This document shows, piece by piece, positions 1 through 12,209 of a DNA stretch of 64,000 nt. Below the pieces are notes generated by a model. That model did no database searches, was not told the DNA's origin, and saw only the letters and a list, made by a program, of their open reading frames with translations. The position numbers and the translations under genes are program-made. The first letter of the stretch is position 1; each line of letters begins with the position of its first letter. Where the stretch lies: NCBI GenBank assembly GCA_022113835.1, contig JAILWY010000016.1:933501-997500 (forward strand), in the 5' to 3' direction. The DNA is from Atopsyche davidsoni (taxonomy: Eukaryota > Arthropoda > Insecta > Trichoptera > Hydrobiosidae).

Positions 1-384
1 ACTAAAGGTAGAATCTAGCTCGGAGTGTAAACCACAGCGTTACCAGAGCTGGACTGGCGAGAGCCGGGAGTTGTGAAATCATTAGATTCGATGATGTTGA
101 GAAGTTACTAGATTTTATCTCAATTCTTCTCCTACCACAACTTCTTCTCAAATTCGATGAGTTTTCATTATAATATTTTTATTAAGAAAATATATTTACT
201 GATGTTCTTACTTTACTACTTTTGCTAACATGAAATCTATCCTACTTGAAAGTTTAAGGAATCGATTTTAGACCTGAAAAAGATTCTTGGGTGTCGATAT
301 TTTTTTTGAGAATTGATTTGTGTATTTGTAAAAGCTTCGTGTTTAACTTTGATTTCCATGGGCAAGTTAGAGCTGATGTAAGCT
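1..384. other. no gene seen
   Basis: AT-rich DNA with no convincing coding exon, RNA gene or repeat boundary. Confidence 0.4.
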
Positions 385-567
385 TCAAAGCATCACAAGA
401 TCTTTACTCTCCGGCTGCTTCGCGCCAGCTCTGGCCGAGTGGCAGGAGTCGGCGTGCTTCCGCGATTCGTGGTCCGGGAAGTGCAGTTCACTTCCGCCAT
501 TCGAGCCTCCATCAATCACCAGCTGCTCGTCGGACTTTCTACCCAAAACCATCCGCACATCTACCAA
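385..567 (-). CDS. possible terminal coding exon, unknown product
   Basis: A GC-richer block inside AT-rich flanks is open for 60 codons on the minus strand and ends in TGA. The peptide is polar, with a GGSNGGS stretch and several His, Lys and Arg residues. It follows an in-frame TAA and has no good ATG, so if real it must be a last exon; a weak acceptor ending in GGGTAG lies about 10 codons inside. No upstream partner exon was found. The raised GC content and balanced codon use are the only support, and nothing in the peptide suggests a function. Confidence 0.22.
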   Translation of the reverse strand: MVDVRMVLGRKSDEQLVIDGGSNGGSELHFPDHESRKHADSCHSARAGAKQPESKDLVML

Positions 568-627
568 TTAGCCATCCGCACCTGCCGTGGTTAGGTAACG
601 CTCTTACGTCGGCTCCACATATATCAT

Positions 628-791
628 ATAAAAACCGTCCAGCTCGTTCGACACTTATGGCATACATAGACATCGCAAGGTGTCATTATATACACGTGTA
701 TATAATGCTATACATATTGATTTGCGGCTTGGTGGAAGGCCATGGAATCTTGGTTGAAAAGTCACCGTTCAATCTGCGTCCTGACAGTTAA
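628..791 (+). CDS. possible short secreted peptide or first exon behind a TATA box
   Basis: A TATAAAAA box (628-635) is followed about 30 bases later by ATG (657) and again by ATG (705). The second start gives a short hydrophobic leader (MLYILICGLVEGHG) and a stop at 789-791, about 28 residues in all. The layout of TATA box, short leader and signal-like peptide resembles other genes in the window. The product is very short, no downstream exon was identified, and the first ATG lies almost on the expected transcription start. This is a candidate first exon only. Confidence 0.2.
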
Positions 792-799
792 ATCTTAAA

Positions 800-1930
800 C
801 TGACATTATTACGCTCACGATCAAGATCATACACATGCCCAAAACTCAATATCAGAAATGCACAAGACCATACCAATGCCACCAAGATCGTATAAAACTG
901 CCAGCACTTGCTGTTGGGATATATGAGAATAGTACCAAGTAGGACTATTTTGACCACCCTCTAGTTAGGGGCTAGCCAGATTAAATTTTAAATCAGTTAA
1001 AAATCAAAATCAAAATCAACATCAAAATCAAAATTATAAAATCAGTGCAGAAACAAACAAAAAAATATCAAAGAGATTAATTCAAACCGTATTCGGTCTT
1101 ATCGCTTCTCAGTATTGCACATAAATAACAATTCCTAGAACAATTGGCTTTTTTACATAATGTGTATGAGACTTGAGATTCACATTAAAATTAAATCAAT
1201 CCAGCTCGTTTAGGATCGAAACTGGCCGCAGAGCCGCTGCTGCGTAGTGCATGGTGATACACATATTGCTTTGGACGATAAGAAATCGCGTGGTTTGTAA
1301 ACCACAATATCCATTCATTGATGACTTAACTGGTGTTTTATTGTTATCGTTAGTTCTCGAGTCATCGAGAAGTTATTCATGCAATAACAATACGACAATT
1401 GAAAAAAAATACGATTTTGAGTAAACGGATTGCACATAAACATGATGTGGCGATAACTCAAAAACATCGCGACTTATATTTTATCCTGGATTTTAAACAT
1501 ATGAATGGATGCAATTGAGCATTTTATTTTAAGCATCCTCGAAAATTATTACGTGCATAAACATATACATAAGTTTTTGTGTGTATGTATGATATCAGTG
1601 CAAGAGACTACAAAACTGGATATGTTCTTTTTGTACAGCTCTTGACATACAGTTTGATTGAATATAGACGGTCAAACAAAAAGCTAGTAATTAATTTATA
1701 AATCAATATGATAAACTGCGTGTTATTGATCCTTGGTAGCTGAATGATGCATTACTTGGTAGATGCTTCTCAGTATAGACATGGCATTGAGGTTGGAGAC
1801 GGACGGCATACAAATGTACCAGAGTAACTCTCTGGCGCACGTCACAGACTAGCAACATCATGGCAGGTTGTACCATAAAAACAATCACGGAGCCATGATT
1901 TAAAGTACAAATATACACAGTGCTTTATTA
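800..1930. other. no gene seen
   Basis: AT-rich intergenic DNA. Short simple repeats (AATCAA-like, around 1000-1030) are present. No supported coding exon or RNA gene. Confidence 0.4.
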
Positions 1931-1934
1931 CAAA

Positions 1935-2006
1935 TATTTTTGAGTGATCACTATTTTGACAGAGAGTACTTGGTGATAAAATACTAGAATGATTTTTCAG
2001 TTCTCA
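1935..2006. repeat. foldback MITE fragment (copy 1)
   Basis: A partial match to the window's dispersed foldback element: the arm sequence TTTTGACAGAGAGTACTTGG and part of the AAAATACT..GATTTTTC segment are visible, the rest is missing. Other copies are listed separately. Confidence 0.5.
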
Positions 2007-2009
2007 TCA

Positions 2010-2930
2010 GTATCAACTCAGTTTGATAATGCCAATGTTAAAGTTCATATTTTTTTAAAATTTCATAAAGATGTAAAGTGAAGTTAGTAATGAAACAATC
2101 GCCATATATTATAAGGCTTTTACACAGCTTATCCATGTTAAATTGGTTTATATCCAAGACTACATTTTAACAAAAAAATTGCTAGGATATTAATATATTT
2201 TTTGAGCTCTTTCACCACGCATAAAAATGTGGCGTTTTCCTAGCCATTTGGCTGATCATATTTGCTTAACCTATAAAAAAATATATTTATATGATATACA
2301 TACTATATATTTATATGTGTGTGTTTTATAAGACGATCGCGAGCTCTTTCAAATTATTTTTCCGAATCTCATAAATTATGCTGATCATATTTACTACACC
2401 CATAGTATTGCAAATCAAATCAGTACATCGTGGATATGACGTCCATGATGTATGAACGTAGCATCGGCAAGCCAAAACTTTGTATACCGAGCTAAATAAT
2501 ACGACCCCATATAACAAAGACAGCAAGGTTGTACCCGAAACAAGCATCACCAGAAGCAGTTCCTTGAGAAAAAGCAATTATAATCAAAGAGCATAATGAA
2601 CCATCGCAACTATAATTTATCCTTCGGTAATATATTTATTGCAACATTTTTAATGGCTTCATAAGGCACCATTCCCACGATCAGATTAACTCCAAGGGCT
2701 CGTTAAGATTTATGACAAGAAGCAAATAAAAACACGAGAGCTTATCTACAGCGCAATATATTTAAAAATAAACAACTTAACATTTATACAAAAAAAACAT
2801 CACAATGCTAATTAACTGAAACTAACAAAAAACATTTTCATTTATGCTCTAACTAACTTTTAATCTATTTGTATAAAAAGTCATTTATATACAGAAAACG
2901 AACCGTTAATTTAAAGCATAGATAAAAATA
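2010..2930. other. no gene seen
   Basis: AT-rich intergenic sequence downstream of the first histidine-rich gene. An open stretch on the minus strand (2326-2577) is discussed under rejected items. Confidence 0.35.
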
Positions 2931-3013
2931 TATCAATATGATAACGGGTGTGACTGTGCGCCGGGTAATATTCAGACTGTTGGACTCGTGTCTTCTACGG
3001 GGCTTGGGTAAGC

Positions 3014-4906
3014 TTAATGATGGCTATGTCCCTGCTGTCCGTGTCCTTGCTGTCCATGTCCTTGCTGCCCGTGTCCTTGCTGTCCGTGTCCACTGCCAGA
3101 TCCATGGCCTCCCTGGTCGTGAGCTATCGAATGAAAAGGAAGTAGCTATATTAACGGGATCTTCTTAAGATATAATAATTATTTTTTAGAAATATCATTT
3201 AGCCTTGATTTCAAATCAAGGAAAGCCTGTGTGTATCGGCACTGATCAAGAGAACAAATATTTGATGAAAACTTCGAGACAATCCATTTTGTTTGAATAA
3301 ATCGCATTTCATATTTTCATACAACTTTATAGACAAATATGTTAATAATTTACAAGTGTTTAAATTTATAACGTTCAAGTTTTGATAAAATACATCATGG
3401 AATAAAATACATCATGGGTGTTAACGTTCAAGCCTTGACTCAATACTTAAGTAGTATTGATACCAACATTGAAGCTTTGACTCAACACTTGTGTAGTATT
3501 AAATTTCATGTTCAAGCCTTGAATCAAAACGAATGTATTGTTAGGTTAACAAAATTAGTGTTTTATGTTTACACCTCAACAAAATAGTAATTGATTGCTA
3601 AGGTAACGTTCAAGCCTTCATTAAAACCTTTAGTACTATGACTTATGTATTCTTAGTAAGTGCTGAGGGTGGTTGATATTAAGGGTGAGTTACGAACCGT
3701 CATGGTGGGTGGTCTGGTGGCCGGACCTGTATCCCTGGGCGGAGGCCACGAGGGCGAGGACGAGGAAGAAGAAAAAGGCCTGAAAGAAAAATAAACACTT
3801 CAGTTAACGCACTTATAAAAAGACAAAACCTAAAAAATCAAATCATTATAACAGTATCCCATGATCATGGAATATTTTTGACAGAGTACTTGGTGGAATT
3901 CTATTTTAATGTTTAAATAAAATACTTGAGTGATTTTTCCACTACTGTCAAAACCTGTCACTAATAAAAATTAACATGTGCTAAAATTACTCAAGTATTT
4001 TATTTAAACATTATGGGTTTAACCTAAAATATTGAGTTGTAATTAATGTATAAAAAATGTTGTATATTAAATTTTAGTAAGCTTATCAATATTATACATG
4101 AATGAAATAAAAAAGAATTTCTATTGTGTTTTGGTAAAATATTAAAGGAACGGTTAAAAAAAAATATTTTCAAATAGTTTAAAGTAATTATAGGACGAGA
4201 TTTATTATTTTAAACATGTAAAAATACGTTTTCTTTGTGATACTTTTTTTAGTTCTGAAAATCGTATTTTTAAGTCAATTGTGAAGATAAAATATTGAGT
4301 ATTTAGTTTATTACATAAATATGATTAAATAAACCTCATTTATGTAATAAAAATAGACGAAAAAAGAATAATTGTTAAGAATAAAAAAATAACAATTTTC
4401 AAAGGCAATAAATACTTACTGAACTTTGAAAAGTGCCAATAATGATAAACGTATTTTGAAAGCTGAGGTGGGAAATTTATGAAAAATCTAGTAGTATTCG
4501 TAGAAATCCGTTAAACACCAAGAGAAATAGAAAGGCACTCAAATCAAGTATTTTTGTAGATACAAAGGAAGAGGGTTATAGAAAACAAATTAAAAAAACT
4601 TTAAAGCAAACACGATGGGGTTAAAAATATTCAATGAATATGGAAATGTACATTGAAATAATAACTTAAGTTTTTCTAAAGATTTTACATGTGAATTAAC
4701 ATGAATGAGTTTATAAATTTTGGAAGCATTTCAATTATACAATTAAATATATTTTCATACGCAAAGTGGTTTTTTTATGGACAGTTTATTTGCAAGAGGT
4801 TTAAATGCTGGAAGCGATTTACCAAGTAAATAAAAAAAGCGTTGAGAAACTGAAAAGAATATGAAGGGTAGGAAGTAAAGCAAGAGGTACTCACGAAGAA
4901 CTTCAT
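3014..4906 (-). CDS. secreted Gly/His/Gln-rich peptide, tenecin-3-like (His-rich gene 1)
   Basis: Three coding exons on the minus strand: 4895-4906 (MKFF), about 3698-3779 (signal peptide and start of the mature chain) and 3014-3123. Exon 1 ends in a strong GTGAGTACC donor; exon 2 follows CTTTCAG and encodes a run of Phe, Leu, Val and Ala ending ASAQ, a clear signal peptide. Exon 3 follows CGATAG and encodes four tandem GHGQQ units ending HSHH-stop. The product is about 67 residues. The phase-1 donor of exon 2 (GTTCGTAAC) is poor, but it is the one that keeps the His-rich frame and matches the phase of the other five genes. Composition resembles the beetle antifungal peptide tenecin-3 (Gly, His, Gln); activity is inference, and metal binding is an alternative. 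A foldback MITE sits in intron 1. Confidence 0.75.
3021..3100 (-). repeat. 15-bp tandem repeat encoding GHGQQ
   Basis: Four near-identical 15-bp units inside the last exon of His-rich gene 1 encode the Gly-His-Gly-Gln-Gln repeat. Differences between units are mostly at third codon positions. Confidence 0.8.
3871..4015. repeat. foldback MITE (copy 2)
   Basis: Left arm AATATTTTTGACAGAGTACT through AAATAAAATACTTGAGTGAT, then a centre, then the complementary ACTCAAGTATTTTATTTAAA. The outer right arm is missing. It lies inside intron 1 of His-rich gene 1. Confidence 0.7.
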
Positions 4907-4964
4907 GGTAGGTGATTTTAGTGCGGCTGTGGCTGACTGTGCCGAATTGGAGATCCACACCACC

Positions 4965-4971
4965 CTTTATA
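4965..4971 (-). promoter_or_regulatory. TATA box of His-rich gene 1
   Basis: TATAAAG on the minus strand lies about 60 bases before the MKFF start codon. An initiator-like CACAGTCAG near 4936 is at the usual distance of about 30 bases. Confidence 0.65.
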
Positions 4972-5121
4972 CTACTCCTGGTCGACCTCGAGGTCAATGT
5001 CATATCTGCAGACAGCCCCGAGAGATCATTCTTCGCAAAGATCGCATTGGTTGCCGGGCGAACCGTTTAAGACACATAAAACGTATATAATAATTAAATA
5101 TGAACCAATGATGGTTTATAT

Positions 5122-5639
5122 CATAGTTTCGTACCGTCGACTACTTGTCGAGTTTTCCTGTTTTTCGTCGCCCCCCTGCCTTGCTAATATTGAATTTTTA
5201 CAAATTCATCAAATTCAAACATATTTTTGACATCTTATATAGAACAACTCACTTTCATAGGGTTTACTGTACAGTGGGTTTAAAAAATACATGTAAAGTT
5301 AATTATACCTTTATTAATTAAAAACACACAAAATGCAAATATAGTAACATACAGAATATCAATATTTTTGATAGATAATACTTGGTGGAATTCCATTTTA
5401 ATATCTTAAATAGAATGAAATACATTAATTAAAAATGTACAAAATACTTCTACGCTTCAGGGCTTCGATTTGTCACAAAGTCCATAGGTACAATCTGTGT
5501 TCGGTGCATTATGACATTTACTCTCGTAGACCCCCATTTATAGTTCATGGACCCCCAATTTTATTTTTCGCTGTCATCGACCCCTTGCAGGGCGAAATCG
5601 ACCCCTGGGGGTCGATATTGACCACTTTGGGAACCTCTG
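5122..5639. mobile_element. hAT non-autonomous element, interrupted by a MITE
   Basis: The left part (GTCGACTACTTGTCGAGTTT onward) and the right part (CTCTCGTAGACCCCC to TTTGGGAACCTCTG) match the two ends of the hAT element at 45959-46640. The transposase portion is absent and the outermost left end is degraded. A foldback MITE fragment (5356-5430) sits inside it. Confidence 0.65.
5356..5430. repeat. foldback MITE fragment (copy 3), nested in a hAT relic
   Basis: CAATATTTTTGATAGATAAT with TACTTGGTGGAATTCCATTT and AATATCTTAAAT matches the left arm of the foldback family. It interrupts the hAT remnant, so it inserted later. Confidence 0.6.
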
Positions 5640-5649
5640 GTTTATATGA

Positions 5650-6880
5650 ATCATGTAATGAATCCGCTTGATTGATGATGCAAGTTAATTGTGCGTGCAG
5701 TATTAAGGTAATTGTTTAAAACTCAGGTGGGGTTCGTATGTCTGGTACAACGGTTTGCAATCTGAAGAACATTGGCTACCCCTGAGGATATGCTTGAATT
5801 CTAACAGTTAATTATTAATAATAAAAAAATGATACATATTGTAACGAATTCACCTAATACATATATATATATATATATATATTTTATCTTATTTCCTAGC
5901 GAATAGACTTCCATGAAACGCAGGAAACTCTGCTGCCTGAAAAATTATACAACTTCAAAGAGTGAGATCTATAAGGTATATAAGGTTTTCTATTGTATTG
6001 TGTCTATATATGAAAAATAAAACATAAAAGAAATATAAAAAATAAAATTAAGTTTGTGCCCATTTCTTCTACTTTAATTTGACATAATGGCTTGAAGTTT
6101 TGGTTATTCGAATGAATTTACCTGACGACATTGACATTTTGCCATCGAATTGTGAATCTGTCCTTTGAGCTGTAGTAAAATATATTTTTTCAATTGTATT
6201 GTTTTAATGTTTAAAGCATCGCTGAGACTATGTTTTTAAAATTATTAAAACATGATTTTAAAGCCTAGATGAAAGTATTAAATAAACAATGCGTACAATC
6301 TAATAAACTTTATTTCTAATAGTAAGATTAACATCCAATATTACAATTATATAACACAATAATTATTTTATAAAATAAACAGAAAAAAATATATATTGCA
6401 TGGAATATGGTGGTTTTTACACTCAAGCTAATTAATTATCAAGAGTCGAAAGAAATGGAGATAAAAATGATAAAATATGAATAAAGATAGAATTGTTGCG
6501 AAATATTATGCAACACAGTGATAAAATTGAAGATAAATTATTATATAACTTCAATAAGAGGCAGACAGAAATAATAATGTCAAGAAGTTTCAGTTCATAT
6601 AAAGTAGTATATTTCTACTGAGATTAATACTTATTGTTAAGTGTCGAACTTGGAAGAAAATCTGTAAATCTTATAACTTTGTATGAGATAAATCATCTTC
6701 TACTTTTTATACACAAACTAATACATATATATATAAATTTTTTTTTAATTCACTTCGTCAATGTGCTCAAATTGAATCAAGCACATTTATAAGACTATTT
6801 ATATTTAATTTTCCAAAAATGAATTTTCAATGTAGGTTTTTTTTTTTGTTTACTGTATTTTTATGCTGGAAGACTTTAAA
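5650..6880. other. no gene seen
   Basis: AT-rich intergenic DNA with a (TA)n run at about 5860-5882. No supported coding exon on either strand. Confidence 0.4.
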
Positions 6881-6911
6881 GTCCTGTCTTTTTAAGCCAT
6901 TATTTGGTGCT

Positions 6912-7690
6912 CTAGTTGCCGGTGTGGACGTGGCCGGGAGAATGGTGACCAGGATCAGTGTGGTGATCTGCCAAAACATAAAAATATATATTAAAACATC
7001 TCAGAAAATAACGTGACTTACGCATGAAAATTAAAATTGTTTATACGATTTTAAAGCTTTCAAAATACAAAAAAATTTAGGACCCTAAAAGGTTATATAT
7101 TATATGTTAAACTATACAAAAATATTAAGTATCCGTTTATCTTTTATTAGAATGAAGGCGTGGTTACTGGACTATTGTTTAATTTCATCTAAATATGTTT
7201 AAACTGTTATCCTGTCAATGGTTTTGATTAAACTTAAAGTTGAACAAGAATGTTCTGCTTAAATTATTATAAAAAGTTAATAAATATTACGTATTTTTGG
7301 AGTTGCCTGCCCCTGCACTTGTGACATCATGACGATGGCCATCACCACGAGAGAAATGATACCCTGGAAAAAAAATTCATCAATATAAAAAGACTGAAGA
7401 ATAACAAGTGTTTAACTGGTTAAAACTCAGAGCTTCAGTTGTGGATTCGAATCCGACAAAAAATATTTAGAGATTTTTTATTTATTGTAATACCATACAG
7501 ATAAACTATATAAATTATTTTTAAAAAAATTCACTGGGCAATTAACATGAATTGCTAAGATATATAAATATAACTGCGATAGAATTACAGTCGATACTAC
7601 TAACACAGTTTTAATCATTTTCAATTTGGTTAAGGTGAATAAAAGACAATAAAAGTAAAATAAATTGAAATCACTCACAAAAAACTTCAT
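6912..7690 (-). CDS. 46-residue secreted His-rich peptide (His-rich gene 2)
   Basis: Exons 7679-7690 (MKFF, donor GTGAGT), 7291-7363 (acceptor TTTCCAG, donor GTAATA) and 6912-6967 (acceptor TTGGCAG) join at phases 0 and 1 to give 46 residues ending in TAG. Exon 2 encodes a hydrophobic leader (GIISLVVMAIVMMSQVQG), with cleavage likely after GQA or VQG. The mature part is about 25 residues: ATPKI, then HHHTDPGHHSPGHVHTGN. It is a clear paralogue of gene 3: the mature ends differ at only a few positions. It resembles no peptide I can name. The clustered His residues suggest metal binding or pH-dependent antimicrobial action; this is inference. Confidence 0.8.
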
Positions 7691-7770
7691 ATTGGTGATT
7701 TTAAACGGTGCTGATAGATCCACAGTCTTCGATTGATAGATCGATAATGCTAAGGCTTAAAAATATATTT

Positions 7771-7779
7771 GTTTATATA
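7771..7779 (-). promoter_or_regulatory. TATA box of His-rich gene 2
   Basis: TATATAAAC on the minus strand, about 80 bases upstream of the MKFF start of gene 2. Confidence 0.5.
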
Positions 7780-8052
7780 TACAAGTAAATTGGCACTCAA
7801 TTTCGGTAAAGCAGGTAGACCGTCAATTGTTAATTTATCGATTATTTCTTCACCTTGCTAACAATTAAGTGATTTCCCACGGTATTGAAGAGACTAGTGT
7901 CCAAGATTTTCATCTGCATTCACGCGTATAAATTCGATATGGTTAACAGCTTCGAAATTTTTTAATAAATATTAATAGATATCTAAAAAAAATATATAAT
8001 TTAAGTGTATCGTTGCACGCAGATTTCGACTAACATGTTGTAAATAAGTTTT

Positions 8053-8155
8053 CAATATTTTTGACAGAGAATACTTGGCGAAATTCGGTTTTAATTTTTT
8101 AAATAAAATACTTTTGTGATTTTTTTGGTGACCGGTTTCACCAACTGTTTTTAAG
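8053..8155. repeat. foldback MITE, left half (copy 4)
   Basis: CAATATTTTTGACAGAGAAT to TTTTGGTGACCGGTTTCACC: the left arm and the GTGACCGGTTT centre are present and the right arm is lost. Confidence 0.65.
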
Positions 8156-8159
8156 ACAA

Positions 8160-10100
8160 AGACCAAAAATTACCGTAATTTCCCATATTTGGTGCTATAA
8201 TGTGGAGTATAAAAAGCCTGTTTTTGATAATGTTTCAGCACTGTGCCAGGCTTTTGTGACAGGGTAAGCACCTTGTGTATTGTATTCAAATCGATCATAA
8301 ATCATAAAACACGTAAAATTGGAAATGCTTTGACAGAGAGCGAATGTTGATTCTTCATCTTGAAGATATTAAAATGTATACAGTCATTTTTTTATAATCA
8401 TGAATCACTACATCAAAACCGAATAAGGAGTCTTAATACTCAAACATAGACATTTGGTTGCAATAGAAAAAAAATATTGTACGCCCCTAGGTCCTTATGT
8501 TGAATCGATTTCCAATACCTTTTGCTTGGTTCCTCTATAAGTGTTTGATATATTTTTTTATGCTTATATCAAAAGTACTTTAATAATTTAGTCTGACGAT
8601 GCCTCTATCTCCATATACCTACATACCTGTAGACCCACAAATATATCTATAGCTCCACAGAGATTCATATAGCTGCACAAAGACACCTATAGCTCTAAAG
8701 TCAGCTATAGATGAGGCCTACATAAATACTCATAGCTGCATAGATATATTTATAGTCTTATAGAAAATATCTACAGTTTATAAAAGATAACTATAGCTCT
8801 GCAGAGTTTCCTGTAGTTCTATATGGCCGGAATAAAGTGAACATAACGATATAGAAAAGTACAACGTAGGGGATATTTTATGATTCACATAGTTCCGTGA
8901 GGTTTTTTTCTAATAATTTATTTATAATAGACGATTGTGGGAAGTAGGCCAGAGCATATGCATCTATTTTTAGATATTATTTAAATCTAAAATGAGGTAT
9001 TACGTAAGTCCAAACGATACGGCATTTTCTCTTAATGTATAAAAAATGATTTCAATTCATGTCAATGTCAATGGTAACGGATATTAATTATTTCAAACTT
9101 ATTTCAAAAGTACTAAGATTATCAACAGATTAACTAATTAAAATACGTGATGTTTTTTTATTTATTAATAATTGTTTCGGAATAAGTCTCTAGGACTATG
9201 CCATAATTGTTTTAAAAGGGTTTTATAAATATTGAAAAGATTTTCAACTCTTTTTATTTTATTATTTACATGAAAATATATTTTATATAGTGGTTATACT
9301 TATTCCCTCTTTGTAGTATTGTGTTGATAAATAGAATATCCATTAATTGATCAATTAATTTACCTCACGTGTAGATAATGCAAATGTCGGTGCGAATTGT
9401 GATAGGACGCATGAAAGTATTTAACGGGAATTTCCGTGTCTTTGCAAAACAAAATGAATATTATCAATTCCAAGAACTAAGACACAGTAATTACTGGGGA
9501 ATTAAGATATAATATTTATTACGTATTAGGTAAAAAAATAATTGTTCTGAGAAAAGTATGTGTATGGTTTTAATGCGACATCAATTGATATGTGTTTTTA
9601 CACTTATACTTTCAATATTGTATAGACATGTACAATACTTGAATTTAAAACAGTAAATATATATATTTTATTAATTTTACAGTTCAAAGCTATTATAAAG
9701 ATTTACAATATTTAAATAGTCATCTATTGTCTTCAAAATTTCAGTTTCTTTGCTTTATTTAAAAAAATTACTTTTTTCTTCTATACTTTAAGTACTCTTA
9801 TATCTGGGAATTTTTTTCGCAGGATTGCAACCAAATTGGGAAAGAAGTGATAGAATTCGATAGCAAAAAAAAAAAAAAAAGGTTATTTTTTAGTCTTTCA
9901 TGCTAGAACAGGATTTTGGTTTCTAAAGTCAAAATAATAAAATTTATAGAAAACACTTTATTTCAACAAATCATCGGTTATAATTTTATCAGTATATATG
10001 GGAGGGAAAGGGCCGTTATTCAGATCATTTTGAAATAAATAAATAAATATTGCAGGTTTGTTCGAGTCCACGATCCATGATTTGCACCCCAAGTCTGCAC
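8160..10100. other. no gene seen
   Basis: AT-rich intergenic DNA. An irregular stretch at about 8610-8830 repeats variants of CTATAGCTC/CTACAG. A plus-strand TATAAAAA lies at about 8209 with no exon to follow it. Nothing else is supported. Confidence 0.4.
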
Positions 10101-10106
10101 CCCTTG

Positions 10107-10872
10107 CTAGTTTCCAACGTGCACGTGGCCGGGGGTGTGATGGCCAGCATCAGTGTGGTGGTCTGAAAAAATCATGAAGAACGAATGAAATCTCGTAGAA
10201 CCTTCAGCACTTAACATTTGACACAAAAATTAAATTGTTCATTTCAAATTCAATATTTTTCACAGATAGTACTTGGTGGAATTCAATTTTAATATTTTTG
10301 AGTGAAATACTTGAGAGATTTTCCACGTGTTCGTTTTTATTTGTGACCGGTTTCGCCAACCTTTCACGTTGGCATTATACCGGTCACAAATAAAAACGAA
10401 TACGTGGAAAATCACTCAAGTATTTGACTATTTTTTTACGATTTTTTGTGATGCAATGATTAAAATATTATATGTGTATTAGATTACGTATTTTCGGAGT
10501 AGTACGTCCTTGGGATTGGGCCTGTCCCACCATGAGCAGACCCAGCACGATGGCAATGAGGATTCCCTGAAAATAAAAACAAAATATATACTGCTTCTGT
10601 ATAAATAAACATTTTTAAAACCGCGTTTATTCAAATTTAATTTTAAAGCCGTCAAAACTTTCATGATCGCAGTTTGAAAAAAATATGCATAATAGATAAA
10701 AAAAATTCCATCTAAAATTGTACGAGTACTCTAGAGGGAATTGTGTTTGTCAGTCAAGCTTTATAATATTAAATTAATTTTATTTATAACAATTGAACAA
10801 ATATTGCGAAATTATGGGCAAAAACGTATTGATATAGTAAAATAGTTTAAAAAATCTTACAAAGAATTTCAT
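10107..10872 (-). CDS. 48-residue secreted His-rich peptide (His-rich gene 3)
   Basis: Exons 10861-10872 (MKFF, donor GTAAGA), 10488-10566 (acceptor TTTTCAG, donor GTAATC) and 10107-10162 (acceptor TTTTTCAG) join at phases 0 and 1 to give 48 residues. The leader is GILIAIVLGLLMVGQAQS; the mature chain begins QGRTTPKI and ends HHHTDAGHHTPGHVHVGN. Gene 2 has the same TPKI, HHHTD, PGHVH and terminal GN, so the two are recent duplicates. The intron after codon 4 and the phase-1 intron before the His block are at identical places. Function unknown. Confidence 0.8.
10253..10435. repeat. foldback MITE, nearly complete (copy 5)
   Basis: The left arm reads CAATATTTTTCACAGATAGT, TACTTGGTGGAATTC, ACGTGTTCGTTTTTATTTGT and GACCGGTTTCGCC. 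A short loop around TTGGCATTA follows, then the complementary arm TACCGGTCACAAATAAAAAC to ACTCAAGTATTTGAC. It would fold into a long hairpin. It lies in intron 2 of His-rich gene 3. Confidence 0.8.
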
Positions 10873-10979
10873 GGTTTGTTTAAAATACAAAAATGGGTAC
10901 AGATAAGTTTGACTGGCGGATTGATTATGATTTTAATATTTAAATGCCAGTTATTTATATTAATGTTAATTTTTCAAAA

Positions 10980-12200
10980 TAAGTTTTTATTTTTTGACAT
11001 TTCATATTTGTAACTAATTAAATTATTTAGGCCTTCCTTACCTTCGGGATAATTAATTAACTTCGGTATTGAGAAGCAATATCTTATTGTTATCCATTAT
11101 TGGAATATCCGTATTAAATGCAGTGAAGTATGAAATATAATACCTGTTGATTTTTTAAGAAACTGACTAAGTGTATTTATTGCGTCTGTGAATTTACAAA
11201 AATTGGTACAGAATTTAAATAATTTTATAGAAACAAATAAATGTTATTTTATAAAGCTTATCAAATAACTGTGAATATTAAAAATTTATTTCAAAAGAAA
11301 TACAAACGTATTTGTGCAAATAAAAAAAGTTTTTTAAGTCTAATTTTATTCAGTCTGAAAAACTCCTAACAATTACAGTTCTAACTTTGATTTTTAACTG
11401 AGAGAGTGAGGGCTCTTTCGACCTAAAAAATCTCAACATATTTATAGTACATCTTTAAATGTTTACAATTCGTTAAAGTAAAAGTGTTATTTTATTATTC
11501 ACTTATCTAAAGAAACTTTGAATCGATTGATTTTAGAGATATTTTTTAATAAATACAAATTAGTAATTATAGTGGTATTTACTTTGTGGTAGTTCATTGT
11601 ATTTGTATTAATAAAATTTAATTGAAAAAATACTACTAAGAACTATTAATAAATTAAAAAATGCTAATTGTAGAAGAATACTTTAACTTCTATATTAAAA
11701 TGCTAAAAATTAGTAACGGGTTGTAATACTCAATTTAATATTTTTTTACAGAACCAATCAAGATAAACTATGAAAAAATGCTGTTATTAGGTGATCTAAA
11801 AAAAAATAGTCTTGTCGAAGCCTTATTTGCCTTTTTCTTACATTATAACATTGTTACTAATTTAATTTTAGCTAATGACATTAAATATACTTATATTACA
11901 AAATAAATACAACCTTAAAATGTTATAAGTCAACAGTTAGTGAAAATTGTTACTAGAATTAAAACAGATGAATTATATTTTATGAATAAATTTATTAAAC
12001 AGTTGCTTAATGTTTTAACATAGTCTTAAATAAATTTAATTATTCCTAAACTATTTTACATATATATTTAATACATAATAAACTTATGCATACTTTTAGA
12101 ATTATATTAATGGGAAGAGTTTTTTGGCGATTCAAATTCTAAGCACTACATTAAACAGCCATCTTGATGCATATTTAAATATTTTCTATGTTTTTTTTTA
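10980..12200. other. no gene seen
   Basis: Strongly AT-rich spacer between His-rich genes 3 and 4. No supported feature. Confidence 0.45.
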
Positions 12201-12209
12201 TTTTGGGAT

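Noticed and set aside
291..791. Long plus-strand open frame at the left end
   Set aside because: Low-complexity mix of frames without splice or codon support. Only the small TATA-linked part (657-791) was kept as a weak candidate.
2326..2577. Minus-strand frame with hydrophobic start and four cysteines
   Set aside because: It begins at a non-ATG codon, and the only usable acceptor-like site (TTTTTCTCAAG) would give a very short exon without partners. No 12-nt first exon lies upstream.
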